32,439 bases of DNA. Origin: Bacteroidetes bacterium HGW-Bacteroidetes-21. Its GTDB lineage: Bacteria; Bacteroidota; Bacteroidia; Bacteroidales; GWA2-32-17. The notes under the pieces were generated by a model. It worked only from the letters and a program-made list of their open reading frames with translations. It did no database searches and was not told the origin of the DNA. The stretch covers positions 1 to 32,439 of the forward strand of contig PHDH01000015.1 in assembly GCA_002840935.1 (NCBI GenBank). The letters are read 5' to 3'. Below, piece after piece: positions 1 to 6,900 of the stretch (its first letter is position 1; every line of letters begins with the position of its first letter). The translations under genes and the position numbers were made by a program.

Positions 1-2
1 AA

Positions 3-70
3 GTCATCTAAACCGTCGAGGTGACTTCCCCGCTAACGCACAGTCGCCCCGACGGTTTAGGGCTTTTGAC
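3..70. other. Long GC-rich inverted-repeat structure of unknown class
   Basis: Bases 8-18 (CTAAACCGTCG) pair perfectly with 50-60. Inside this, GGTGAC at 20-25 pairs with GTCGCC at 43-48 with one G-U, leaving a 17-base loop. GTCA at 3-6 can also meet TGAC at 67-70 outside. The element is more GC-rich than the neighbouring genes and contains no reading frame of note. I do not recognise it as tRNA, SRP RNA, tmRNA or a known riboswitch. It could be a small structured RNA, a palindromic intergenic repeat, or the end of something left of the window. Confidence 0.4.
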
Positions 71-93
71 CGGGCGATTGCTTCCGGTCAAAA
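64..93 (-). terminator. Hairpin overlapping the stop codon of the MBL gene
   Basis: TTTTGACCGG at 64-73 and CCGGTCAAAA at 84-93 form a perfect 10-bp stem with a 10-base loop. The TGA stop of the MBL-fold gene lies in one arm. There is no long U-tract after the stem on either strand, so it is a weak intrinsic terminator at best; mRNA 3'-end protection is an alternative. Confidence 0.4.
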
Positions 94-717
94 ATTATTT
101 ATTTCCTGATAAATATGCGATGAGGGACCGTGGCCGGGATAAATGGCGGTACTGTGATCGAGAGTAAAAATCTTTTTGGTAATGGAATGCATCAGACTTT
201 CGTAATCGCCTCCGGGCAGATCGGTGCGACCATAACCCATTTTAAATAAGACGTCGCCGGTAAAAAGGATATTGTTTTTTTCGCTGTAAAGCCCAATACT
301 ACAGATAGAATGTCCTGGCAGATGCATTACTATGAGGGAGGAATTTCCAAAACGAATAACAGAATCGTTATCGAGAATAATGGTGGGTTTAGGAGGACTG
401 TCCATGCTAAAGCCAAAACTCTGTGTTTGCGTAGTGACGCCAAATTTGTCCCAGTAAATGCTGAAGTTCTTGTGCCCAGCCAGCTCCAAATTATAGGTTT
501 TGCAAACGAAACTGGCTCCCATCAGATGATCGAAATGAAAATGGGTTGCGATAACCATTTTGGGGGTCAGGCTCTTTTCTGTTATAAAACTTTCGAGTTC
601 GTTGTTTTCTCTATTATCTGAACAAGCTGGATCGATGATGATGCATTCGCCGGATTCATCATATACCACATAGGTATTTACCTGCAAAGGGTTAAATGCG
701 AAAGCTTTTATTCTCAT
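88..717 (-). CDS. MBL-fold metallo-hydrolase, glyoxalase II-like
   Basis: A 209-residue metallo-beta-lactamase-fold hydrolase. The zinc-binding signature THFHFDH is at about residues 58-64 (H59, H61, D63, H64). It is followed by the family's later ligands in LPGHS, GDVLF and YPGHG. The length fits the small glyoxalase II-like/YcbL group that hydrolyses thioesters such as S-lactoylglutathione, but the true substrate cannot be read from sequence. There is no signal peptide, so it is probably cytosolic. Its ATG shares one base with the stop codon of pcm upstream (TAATG), so the two are very likely translationally coupled in one transcript. Family assignment is secure, substrate is not. Confidence 0.9.
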   Translation of the reverse strand: MRIKAFAFNPLQVNTYVVYDESGECIIIDPACSDNRENNELESFITEKSLTPKMVIATHFHFDHLMGASFVCKTYNLELAGHKNFSIYWDKFGVTTQTQSFGFSMDSPPKPTIILDNDSVIRFGNSSLIVMHLPGHSICSIGLYSEKNNILFTGDVLFKMGYGRTDLPGGDYESLMHSITKKIFTLDHSTAIYPGHGPSSHIYQEINNF

Positions 718-1358
718 TATATGTTTCCTTTTATCATGGGGACGAAAGCAAATAATCCGTGTGTGGATGATTTAAGTTGTCCTTCCATGTTTTTTTCGAT
801 TAGTGTCATGGTTTGCGAATCCTGTTTTCCCAGTGGGATGACCATTTTTCCGCCGGGTTTGAGTTGTTGTATGAGTTTTTCGGGGATTTCGGGAGCAGCG
901 GCAGTGATTAAAATTCTGTCGTAAGGTCCATAAGTGGGTTTCCCTTCGTAGCCATCGCCGTAAAACATGGTGGGGAAGTAGTTCAGCGAATTGAGTAAAG
1001 TGCGGGTTTGGTTGTATAAGTCTTTTATTCGTTCGATAGTGAAAACTCTTGCGCCAGTTTCAAGAAGCACAGCAGCCTGATATCCGCTGCCGGTTCCTAT
1101 TTCTAAAACTTTGCAGCCTTTTTGTATGTCGAGCAGCTGGGTTTGAAAGGCCACGGTATAGGGTTGCGAAATGGTTTGATCGTTGCCAATGGGCAGAGCC
1201 TGATCTTTATAAGCCAGGTTGGATAATCCCATAGGAATAAACAAATGCCGGGGGACGCTGGCAATGGCGTTCAGAACCAGCTGATTTGCAATGCCTTTTG
1301 ATTCTAATTCTTTGGCCAGTTTCTGGCGTAGCCCTTTATGATGATATCCGTCTTCCAT
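717..1358 (-). CDS. pcm: Protein-L-isoaspartate O-methyltransferase
   Basis: A SAM-dependent methyltransferase that repairs age-damaged proteins by methylating L-isoaspartyl residues. The SAM-binding motif I VLEIGTGSGYQAA is clear, preceded by the family's N-terminal helix (HKGLRQKLAKEL) and the QTISQPY segment. The ORF track starts at 1385. I prefer the ATG at 1358 (MEDGYHHKGLR), because it matches the usual Pcm N terminus and because a Bacteroidota -7 box (TATTTTTG on the minus strand, 1375-1368) lies just upstream; the 1385 start would be upstream of that box. The mature protein is then 213 residues, a normal length. It is co-transcribed with the MBL hydrolase. The window also holds iadA, another isoaspartyl enzyme, but 25 kb away. 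Confidence 0.92.
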   Translation of the reverse strand: MEDGYHHKGLRQKLAKELESKGIANQLVLNAIASVPRHLFIPMGLSNLAYKDQALPIGNDQTISQPYTVAFQTQLLDIQKGCKVLEIGTGSGYQAAVLLETGARVFTIERIKDLYNQTRTLLNSLNYFPTMFYGDGYEGKPTYGPYDRILITAAAPEIPEKLIQQLKPGGKMVIPLGKQDSQTMTLIEKNMEGQLKSSTHGLFAFVPMIKGNI

Positions 1359-1367
1359 AGTTTTGTG

Positions 1368-1375
1368 CAAAAATA
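1368..1375 (-). promoter_or_regulatory. Bacteroidota -7 box for pcm
   Basis: On the minus strand this reads TATTTTTG, matching TAnnTTTG, and lies 9 bases upstream of the chosen pcm ATG at 1358. No good -33 TTTG is seen at the right distance. It supports the shorter pcm start and implies a very short leader. Confidence 0.45.
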
Positions 1376-1441
1376 ATGTTTTCAATAACGAACTGTTAAA
1401 AAAAACATGAAAAACGTTAAGAAAGGCCTGTTAATAAAAAG

Positions 1442-1449
1442 TATTTTTG
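1442..1449 (+). promoter_or_regulatory. Bacteroidota -7 box for the Gfo/Idh/MocA gene
   Basis: TATTTTTG matches TAnnTTTG and ends 13 bases before the ATG at 1463. No clear -33 element. Together with the minus-strand box at 1368-1375 it forms a divergent promoter region between pcm and the oxidoreductase gene. Confidence 0.45.
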
Positions 1450-1462
1450 AAAAAAAAGAGAT

Positions 1463-2434
1463 ATGCTGAGGATAGGCGTAGTAGGAGCCGGACATTTTGG
1501 ACGGTTTCACATACAATCAATTACACAGATACCCGGGTTCCGGTTGTCAGGCTTCTACGATATTGATCCCGAGCGGTCGGAAAAAATTGCAAGCGAGTTC
1601 AACGTGCATGCTTTTTCGTCGTACCAGGAATTGCTGGATAATTCGGACGTGGTTGATATTGTCGTTCCCACTGTTTCGCATTACGAATGCGCTGTTCAGG
1701 CGATAAAACAGCATAAACATGTTTTTCTTGAAAAGCCGATGACCGCTACGGTGAAAGAAGCAGAGGCCATACTTAAACTGGCAGGCGAAGCCCAGGTCAA
1801 AGCGCAAGTGGGGCATATCGAAAGGTTCAACCCCGCATTTTTGGCTGCCCGTCCTTATATTTCAAATCCCATGTTTATTGAAATTCACCGTCTGGCCGAA
1901 TTTACCATACGCAGTACCGATGTGTCGGTGATTTACAATTTAATGATACACGATATTGACATTGTACTGAGTGTTGTGAAATCCAACCTCAGACGTATAC
2001 ATGCCAGCGGGGTAAAAGTTGTGACAGATTCTACCGATATAGCCAATGCCCGCCTCGAATTTGATAATGGTTGTGTAGCCAATATTACCGCCAGCCGGAT
2101 TTCGACCAATAATATGCGTCGTATGCGTTTTTTCCAGAAAGACACTTATATTAATGTTGATTGTCTGAATAAAAAATCGGAAGTGCTGAAAATGAAGAAT
2201 AACGGTCAGATTGAACTAACCGGATTGATGTCGGGAAGCGGAGATATTGGCAATTACGAAGATTTTATCAGCGAACCATTGAGCATTAGTCCGAATAACT
2301 CAATAAAAGTCGAACTGGAATGTTTTCTGGAAGCCATTGAGCAAAATAAAGACGTGCCCGTTTCTTTTGAGGCAGGATATAACGCATTACTTGTTGCCAG
2401 TCGCATTAGCGATAAGATTGAGAGTGTGTTGTAG
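1463..2434 (+). CDS. Gfo/Idh/MocA family NAD(P)-dependent oxidoreductase
   Basis: A 323-residue member of the glucose-fructose oxidoreductase / inositol dehydrogenase family. The N-terminal Rossmann nucleotide-binding motif GVVGAGHFGRFH is at residues 5-16, and the family-defining EKPM, whose lysine contributes to catalysis, is near residue 90. The C-terminal alpha/beta domain follows (HDIDIVLSV region). These enzymes oxidise or reduce sugars and related alcohols; the substrate cannot be deduced and no sugar-pathway neighbours are present. The gene is intact, but its last 103 bp occur again at 5044-5146 next to the SulP gene. The present 3' end may therefore have been supplied by the insert that follows. 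Confidence 0.92.
   Translation: MLRIGVVGAGHFGRFHIQSITQIPGFRLSGFYDIDPERSEKIASEFNVHAFSSYQELLDNSDVVDIVVPTVSHYECAVQAIKQHKHVFLEKPMTATVKEAEAILKLAGEAQVKAQVGHIERFNPAFLAARPYISNPMFIEIHRLAEFTIRSTDVSVIYNLMIHDIDIVLSVVKSNLRRIHASGVKVVTDSTDIANARLEFDNGCVANITASRISTNNMRRMRFFQKDTYINVDCLNKKSEVLKMKNNGQIELTGLMSGSGDIGNYEDFISEPLSISPNNSIKVELECFLEAIEQNKDVPVSFEAGYNALLVASRISDKIESVL
2332..2434 (+). repeat. Left copy of a 103-bp direct repeat (3' end of the oxidoreductase gene)
   Basis: Aligns without gaps to 5044-5146 with 97 of 103 identical bases by eye. This copy is the functional end of the oxidoreductase gene. It marks the left edge of an accessory insert of about 2.6 kb. Confidence 0.9.
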
Positions 2435-2480
2435 GTGGGGGTTTTGGATGGTTAACTGTTGAGCGGCCTATTATGATATG

Positions 2481-3255
2481 ATGAATAGAATATTGTTGTC
2501 ATTGTTAATGTTTTATACTCTGCCTTCTTTTGGACAGATTGATATTATTAATTTAAGTTTGACTGATTCCACTAAAAATATTTTATATAGTGGGGGGGGG
2601 GGCCACAAATTTGATTAAAATCATTGGAATAGAGAATAAAACTAATATAATGTTAATTTCAAATGTAAGAAGTTATAAAGTCGATAGAAATAGGTGTGAT
2701 TTATACCATCTTTATCCATATTTAGAGAAATCAGATACATTAAAAGTTCTAGTAGGTGATTGTGTCGCTTTTTCAAAACAATTTGATTGTCTCTCGTTTC
2801 CTAATTATAAAACAGTATTAGGTGAAACTAATGATACTGCGTTAACTAATACGGAGATTGTAAACAATCCCTTTTTGAATTTAGTGCTTATTGATTGTTT
2901 TTATAAAGTCGATTACCATGTTGTTAGATATGATATTAGTTTTTTATTGAAAAAAAGTAAAATTAAACTTCCCAAAAGAATAGGTGAATATAGATTAGTT
3001 ATTAAAAGACGAAAACAATTGTATGAATCAAATTTAATCCCAATAGATGAGCCAAAGTATCGTCTTCATATCAGTTTCGAAAAAGATTATAAAGTATTAA
3101 ACACAACTGTTTATGAGAATAAACTACCTAAAGAACATCTTGATATAATAAACTTAATGCAATCTGGGGATAAATTAGTTTTTGATAATATAATCATTCG
3201 GAAAAATGATGGAGCTGATGTAAATATTGGTCCATTAACAATTACAATTAAATAG
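2481..3255 (+). CDS. Secreted GldM-C-terminus-like protein, frame broken at a G11 tract
   Basis: The ORF track starts at a GTG inside a run of Gs, which is not credible. Upstream, in a different frame, ATG 2481 opens a clean signal peptide (MNRILLSLLMFYTLPSFGQ) and continues to Y-S-G at the tract. With 11 Gs the frame stops at 2616-2618. With 10 or 13 Gs it joins the long downstream frame and gives one protein of 257 residues (for G10). The downstream part ends with SGDKLVFDNIIIRKNDG and a final beta-strand, and the joined tract region reads LYSG...NLIKI; both resemble the repeated beta-domains of GldM C-terminal regions (LYxGxxN, GD.l.F.nI). I infer an exported beta-domain protein of unknown role. 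It is either phase-variable and OFF here, a fresh pseudogene, or a sequencing error. Confidence 0.72.
2592..2602 (+). repeat. Homopolymer tract G11 inside a coding region
   Basis: Eleven consecutive Gs, striking in AT-rich surroundings, directly after the codons for LYS near residue 37 of the secreted protein. Tract lengths 4, 7, 10 and 13 keep the reading frame; 11 does not. Four Gs would give LYSGATNLIKI, which matches the GldM-like consensus spacing LYxGxxN.IxI, suggesting expansion from an ancestral GGGG. Confidence 0.9.
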
Positions 3256-3272
3256 TACAGTGGGTAATTCAG

Positions 3273-3334
3273 CATAGCATTCTGCAATAAAAATCTTTTG
3301 GCGGGTTGAAAAAGTTGGTGTAATTTGCACAATG
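3273..3334 (+). repeat. 62-bp promoter-like direct repeat, copy 1
   Basis: Matches 4233-4294 at 57 of 62 positions, exactly 960 bp apart. It starts 17 bases after the stop of the preceding gene. It carries TTTG at 3297-3300, a 20-base spacer and TAATTTG at 3321-3327, close to the Bacteroidota promoter consensus but with one base fewer in the -7 box. It also contains the near-palindrome GTGTAATTTGCAC. It is placed to drive the gene starting at 3370. Confidence 0.85.
3297..3327 (+). promoter_or_regulatory. Putative promoter inside repeat copy 1
   Basis: TTTG-N20-TAATTTG, followed by CACAATG. The -7 box is one base shorter than TAnnTTTG. It lies 42 bases upstream of ATG 3370, a reasonable leader length. 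Confidence 0.5.
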
Positions 3335-3369
3335 CCAAGTGTGAAAATGTCCCCAGCAAAATTAAAACT

Positions 3370-4212
3370 ATGAAAAGGCACTTTAGTTTATTGTTCATTT
3401 TATTGCCTGTCATTAGCATGGCTCAATTTGATTATATTGATCAGAAGGCATTATATGTTACTCATAAGATAAAAAGTATTATAAGTGTTTATCATGACGA
3501 AGACACAAATGAGAATCGAGAAATATGGAAAATTGATTCTACAGGTAGAATGATTTCATATCAACTACATACATTATGGGGAGAGACATATCTTGGTTCA
3601 ACTGAATGGAAATACAATGGGACCCTATTATCAACATGTACAGATATTGGGGATTACGGTAAAAAAAACCATAAAATTGATACAGCAAGAACAATATACT
3701 TATATAATGACTCTCAATTATTAGTAAAAACCAAGTTCACATGGCCAATAGACGAAGACACTTTAATAACTGAATATAAATATATTAATGGACTTATTAT
3801 TTGTGAAAGTATTTTTTATGGAAATTATCAAAATGGATATAAAACATATTCATATGAAGACATTGTCTCGACAAAATCAAAAACGGTTTCTATTACTGAA
3901 TTTTATAATAATAATGTCAGTTTTATTCCTTTTATTAAAACTATGAAGTATTATGATACATTAGGAATAATTCAAACAGAAATTGAATACAATTTTATTA
4001 AGGAATGTTCAATTCCTTCGATTATTAAAACATTTATATATGATAATGGAAAACTTATAAGAATAAAAGAACTCTATATTGTTGATGACTCAGATAAGCC
4101 ACATGAGTATAATGATGAAATATTTGAATATAATGAGAAAGGTCTAGTATCAAAAGTATTAACCATCAACAATGGGTCTTCGGAAAGTTATTGTACATAT
4201 GAATATGAATAA
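3370..4212 (+). CDS. Secreted hypothetical protein with repeated beta-strand units
   Basis: A 280-residue protein I do not recognise. The ORF track starts at a TTG within the upstream repeat. I choose ATG 3370 because it opens a textbook signal peptide, MKRHFSLLFILLPVISMAQ, and lies downstream of a promoter-like repeat. The mature part has many short aromatic, strand-like units of the type EWKYNGTLL, EYKYINGLI, IEYNF, FEYNEKGLVSKV. Loosely these resemble the YD/MORN-like strand repeats of Bacteroidota surface proteins, but no family can be claimed. Base composition is strongly AT-rich relative to the flanking core genes. It lies between two copies of a 62-bp repeat, so it could be lost or duplicated by recombination. 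Confidence 0.75.
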   Translation: MKRHFSLLFILLPVISMAQFDYIDQKALYVTHKIKSIISVYHDEDTNENREIWKIDSTGRMISYQLHTLWGETYLGSTEWKYNGTLLSTCTDIGDYGKKNHKIDTARTIYLYNDSQLLVKTKFTWPIDEDTLITEYKYINGLIICESIFYGNYQNGYKTYSYEDIVSTKSKTVSITEFYNNNVSFIPFIKTMKYYDTLGIIQTEIEYNFIKECSIPSIIKTFIYDNGKLIRIKELYIVDDSDKPHEYNDEIFEYNEKGLVSKVLTINNGSSESYCTYEYE

Positions 4213-4232
4213 GATACAAGTGTTGATGCGCG

Positions 4233-4294
4233 CATAGAATTCTGCAATAAAAATCTTTTAGCGGGTAGAAAACGTTGGTGTAGTTTGCACAATG
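4233..4294 (+). repeat. 62-bp promoter-like direct repeat, copy 2 (orphan)
   Basis: Same element as 3273-3334, with the -33-like TTTG changed to TTTA and the -7-like box reading TAGTTTG. It starts 20 bases after the stop of the preceding gene. The ATG that follows it (4292) stops after two codons (ATG AGT TAA), and no plus-strand gene lies beyond it. It looks like the scar of a lost or replaced gene. Confidence 0.85.
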
Positions 4295-4362
4295 AGTTAA
4301 TCGAAGTATCTTAAAGTAATACCCAATTAATTTGCGCTTAGTTGCTTTTCCCAACCGTATTT

Positions 4363-4926
4363 CTAGTTTATTTCTTTTTTTATCTCAATTGCTAATCGGT
4401 TTAAAACTTTCCAATCATTTGTTTTTTGAAATTCAACAATATTTGGATAAACACCATTAAATTTATCATTACAAGTCATTATTGACTCATCAAAAGTCTT
4501 AAGTAATTCTTTTTCGGAATCATTAAATGCTTCATTAATTATTTTGTTGTCGATTCGATAAAAATTTTCCCATTGTTGAAATAGTTCCTGTAATTGATTT
4601 AAATCGCTTTCTGAATCTTGAAATTCAAGTTGTTTTTCTTTTGATGTCCACAATTCAAGATTCTCTATTATACTGTTACGAGACATTCTAATGAAATTCG
4701 AATCATATATTTCATCACTTATAGCTTTTATCCTATTTTCTTTTCGAATTTTTTTAATTCTGAATAAATAAAAAGGCACATAATAAACATTAAGAATCAC
4801 AAGCATTATCAGACGATTTGTATTCTTGTCATATTTATTCAAAAACCAAATGCAATAAATCCAAAGAATCATTGCAATTGAATAGATAATAGGGAATACT
4901 ATCTTAAAGATTATTGAATCATGCAT
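4363..4926 (-). CDS. Two-TM membrane protein of unknown function
   Basis: The ORF track begins at a TTG (4968). I prefer ATG 4926 (MHDSIIFKIVF), which gives 187 residues. Two hydrophobic segments at about residues 6-28 and 36-56 (IIYSIAMILWIYC; LIMLVILNVYYVPFYLF) are followed by a basic stretch (RIKKIRKENR) and a charged, probably helical cytosolic tail of about 125 residues. No catalytic motif is visible and I do not recognise a family. It is the only minus-strand gene of the insert 2435-5043 and its composition is AT-rich like the rest of that insert. Confidence 0.65.
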   Translation of the reverse strand: MHDSIIFKIVFPIIYSIAMILWIYCIWFLNKYDKNTNRLIMLVILNVYYVPFYLFRIKKIRKENRIKAISDEIYDSNFIRMSRNSIIENLELWTSKEKQLEFQDSESDLNQLQELFQQWENFYRIDNKIINEAFNDSEKELLKTFDESIMTCNDKFNGVYPNIVEFQKTNDWKVLNRLAIEIKKEIN

Positions 4927-5043
4927 AATTTGTTCTTTCGTTTTTATATGGATGGTAACGGTTCGCAAACAGGCGAATACTGCAAATCTGTAACTTTATA
5001 ATCAATGCTTGCCTCTTTCATGTAGTTACGATTGTTTGCTGTT

Positions 5044-5146
5044 AGCCATTGAGCAAAATAAAGAGGTGCCCGTTTCTTTTGAGGCAGGATATAACGCATT
5101 ACTTGTTGCCAGTCGCATTAGCGATAATATAGAGAGTGTACTTTAG
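5044..5146 (+). repeat. Right copy of the 103-bp direct repeat (orphan 3' end of an oxidoreductase gene)
   Basis: This fragment encodes the last 33 codons and TAG of a Gfo/Idh/MocA protein (reading ...SDNIESVL) without the rest of the gene. Its final bases overlap the stop codon of the convergent SulP gene (5143-5145). That tight convergent overlap is what an undisturbed locus would look like, so this copy is probably the original 3' end, displaced when the insert entered. Confidence 0.88.
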
Positions 5147-6849
5147 TCGATTTCCTTCATTTTTTTTAGAAATACCTTTAAAAACTGGGAACATTCTTCG
5201 AAAGATTTAAAGGTGTGTTCTTTCTTGAGCAGACTGGGTATGAGGTTAACTTTCTCCATCATGTACAGAGGTTGAGGCTGAATGATGGTCATGAGAACAG
5301 TTTTATTTTTATTTTTCAGATTAAGAATAGCTGTTTCAAGCGCGTAGAGACCTGATTGATCTATGAACGGCACTTTTCTCATTCGGATGATAACTACTTC
5401 TACATTGTCGGGTATGCCATTCATTATTTGCTGAAAACGGCTCACTGAACCGAAAAAAAGCGGACCGTCAAGACGTTGTATGTAGATTTTATTGCGAATA
5501 TCTTCAGAAATCCCCATTTCATCGTCCCAAGTTATTTCTTTATCATTTCCGCTGATAGGATCTGCATTAATTCCGCTGTCTACCAAATCACTGGCTCTTT
5601 TCATAAATAGAACAGACGCAAGTACCATTCCCAATCCAACTGCTTGAAGCAAATCTACAAACACAGTTAAAACAAGAACCAGAACAAGTATAATGGCATC
5701 TGCCCGGGGAATAAACAGGATGTCTTTAATGCCTTTTTTGTCGATAATACCAATTCCAACGGTTAATAAAATACCTGCCAGAACAGAAAAGGGAATGTAG
5801 GCAACCAGACTACCTAATCCTAGAAGAATTCCTACAAGGAACGCCCCATGAATAATTCCACTGATTTTTCCTCGACCGCCTGCTTTTACATTTACCAATG
5901 TTCTCATAGTCGCTCCTGCACCGGGTATGCCACCGAAAAAGCCGGATATTGTATTGCCAATGCCTTGCCCAATAAGTTCTTTGTTGCTGTTGTGTTTGGT
6001 TTGAGTTATATTGTCAGCAACTACAGAGGTAAGGAGTGTATCAATGGTTCCAAGTCCAGCCAGCGTAAGGGCGGGAATAATCATAGCGAAAATCATTTTC
6101 GGATCCATGCTGATGATATCGTTGAAGTGGAATGAAGGTAATCCAACCGGAATATTTCCAATTGCTTTTACATCCCATTTTAGGAAAAAGGCTAAAAGCG
6201 TAGAAATTAATAAGGCCACTAAAGTAGATGGTACTGCTTTGGTGATTTTTGGAAAAAAATATATTATTGCGATGGTAAGGCTTCCGAGGATAAGCTCGAG
6301 CGGATTAATGTTTTGAAATAAAAGAGGCAGACTTTGAATAATATCTAAAGTTTTTTTTGGCGATTCAACACCAAGCAATGGGAAAATCTGTAAGAGAATA
6401 ATGATTACACCAATACCACTCATAAATCCGGATAAGACAGGGTAAGGAATATATCGTATATATTGACCGATTTTGATCAGTCCAAAGATGATTTGAAAAA
6501 TTCCGGATAGAATGAAAATTCCGAGCAAAAAGCCGAGGGTAGCTGAAGTTAATTCGCCATTGATGGCATACATGGCAACTAAACCCGACGTGATAACTGT
6601 CATTGGGCCCGTTGGACCGCTGATTTGAGAGGGCGTGCCCCCAAAAAGTGATGCGAAAATACCCAAAAAAATGGCGCCGTATAATCCAGCTTCTGCGCCC
6701 ATTCCTGATTGAACTCCAAAAGCTAGCGCCAATGGCAATGCGACTATCCCAGCAGTAATGCCACCAAAGATGTCTCCTTTAATATTTTTCATTTTAGATG
6801 CAGAATGATTTAAAAAAAGATTGGCAAAATTATATTTAATTGCTTTCAT
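5143..6849 (-). CDS. SulP family inorganic anion transporter with STAS domain
   Basis: A 568-residue membrane transporter of the SulP/SLC26 family, which moves sulfate, bicarbonate or other anions, often with H+ or Na+. About the first 420 residues are strongly hydrophobic, with family motifs GGITAGIVALPLALAFG near the start and the signature TPSQISGPTGPMTV near residue 95. The C-terminal STAS domain (about 440-560) contains PLFFGSVSRF and the conserved DQSGLYALE loop. The length is typical. The substrate is not readable, as no carbonic anhydrase or sulfur gene adjoins it. It is divergent from the PorU2-like gene and its stop codon overlaps the displaced 3' end of the oxidoreductase gene. Confidence 0.95.
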   Translation of the reverse strand: MKAIKYNFANLFLNHSASKMKNIKGDIFGGITAGIVALPLALAFGVQSGMGAEAGLYGAIFLGIFASLFGGTPSQISGPTGPMTVITSGLVAMYAINGELTSATLGFLLGIFILSGIFQIIFGLIKIGQYIRYIPYPVLSGFMSGIGVIIILLQIFPLLGVESPKKTLDIIQSLPLLFQNINPLELILGSLTIAIIYFFPKITKAVPSTLVALLISTLLAFFLKWDVKAIGNIPVGLPSFHFNDIISMDPKMIFAMIIPALTLAGLGTIDTLLTSVVADNITQTKHNSNKELIGQGIGNTISGFFGGIPGAGATMRTLVNVKAGGRGKISGIIHGAFLVGILLGLGSLVAYIPFSVLAGILLTVGIGIIDKKGIKDILFIPRADAIILVLVLVLTVFVDLLQAVGLGMVLASVLFMKRASDLVDSGINADPISGNDKEITWDDEMGISEDIRNKIYIQRLDGPLFFGSVSRFQQIMNGIPDNVEVVIIRMRKVPFIDQSGLYALETAILNLKNKNKTVLMTIIQPQPLYMMEKVNLIPSLLKKEHTFKSFEECSQFLKVFLKKMKEID

Positions 6850-6881
6850 TATTCAGTGTATGTTGATATTTTTATTAACTT

Positions 6882-6889
6882 TATATTTG
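6882..6889 (+). promoter_or_regulatory. Bacteroidota -7 box for the C25 peptidase gene
   Basis: TATATTTG fits TAnnTTTG exactly and ends 11 bases before ATG 6901. Only a poor -33 candidate (TGTTG near 6861) is seen. The box lies inside the upstream extension of the ORF-track reading frame, which argues for the later start. Confidence 0.5.
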
Positions 6890-6900
6890 TTTTTCAAGGT

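Noticed and set aside
310-621. Plus-strand ORF of 103 aa
   Set aside because: Lies wholly within the MBL-fold gene on the other strand, whose product has a complete family signature.
2590-3255. Independent gene starting at the GTG in the ORF track
   Set aside because: The GTG is formed by the G tract itself, and the natural signal peptide and start lie upstream in another frame; treated as one broken or switchable gene.
3273-4294. Integron cassettes with attC sites
   Set aside because: The 62-bp repeats lack RYYYAAC/GTTRRRY core sites and attC-style folding, and no integron integrase is seen; promoter-like content explains them better.
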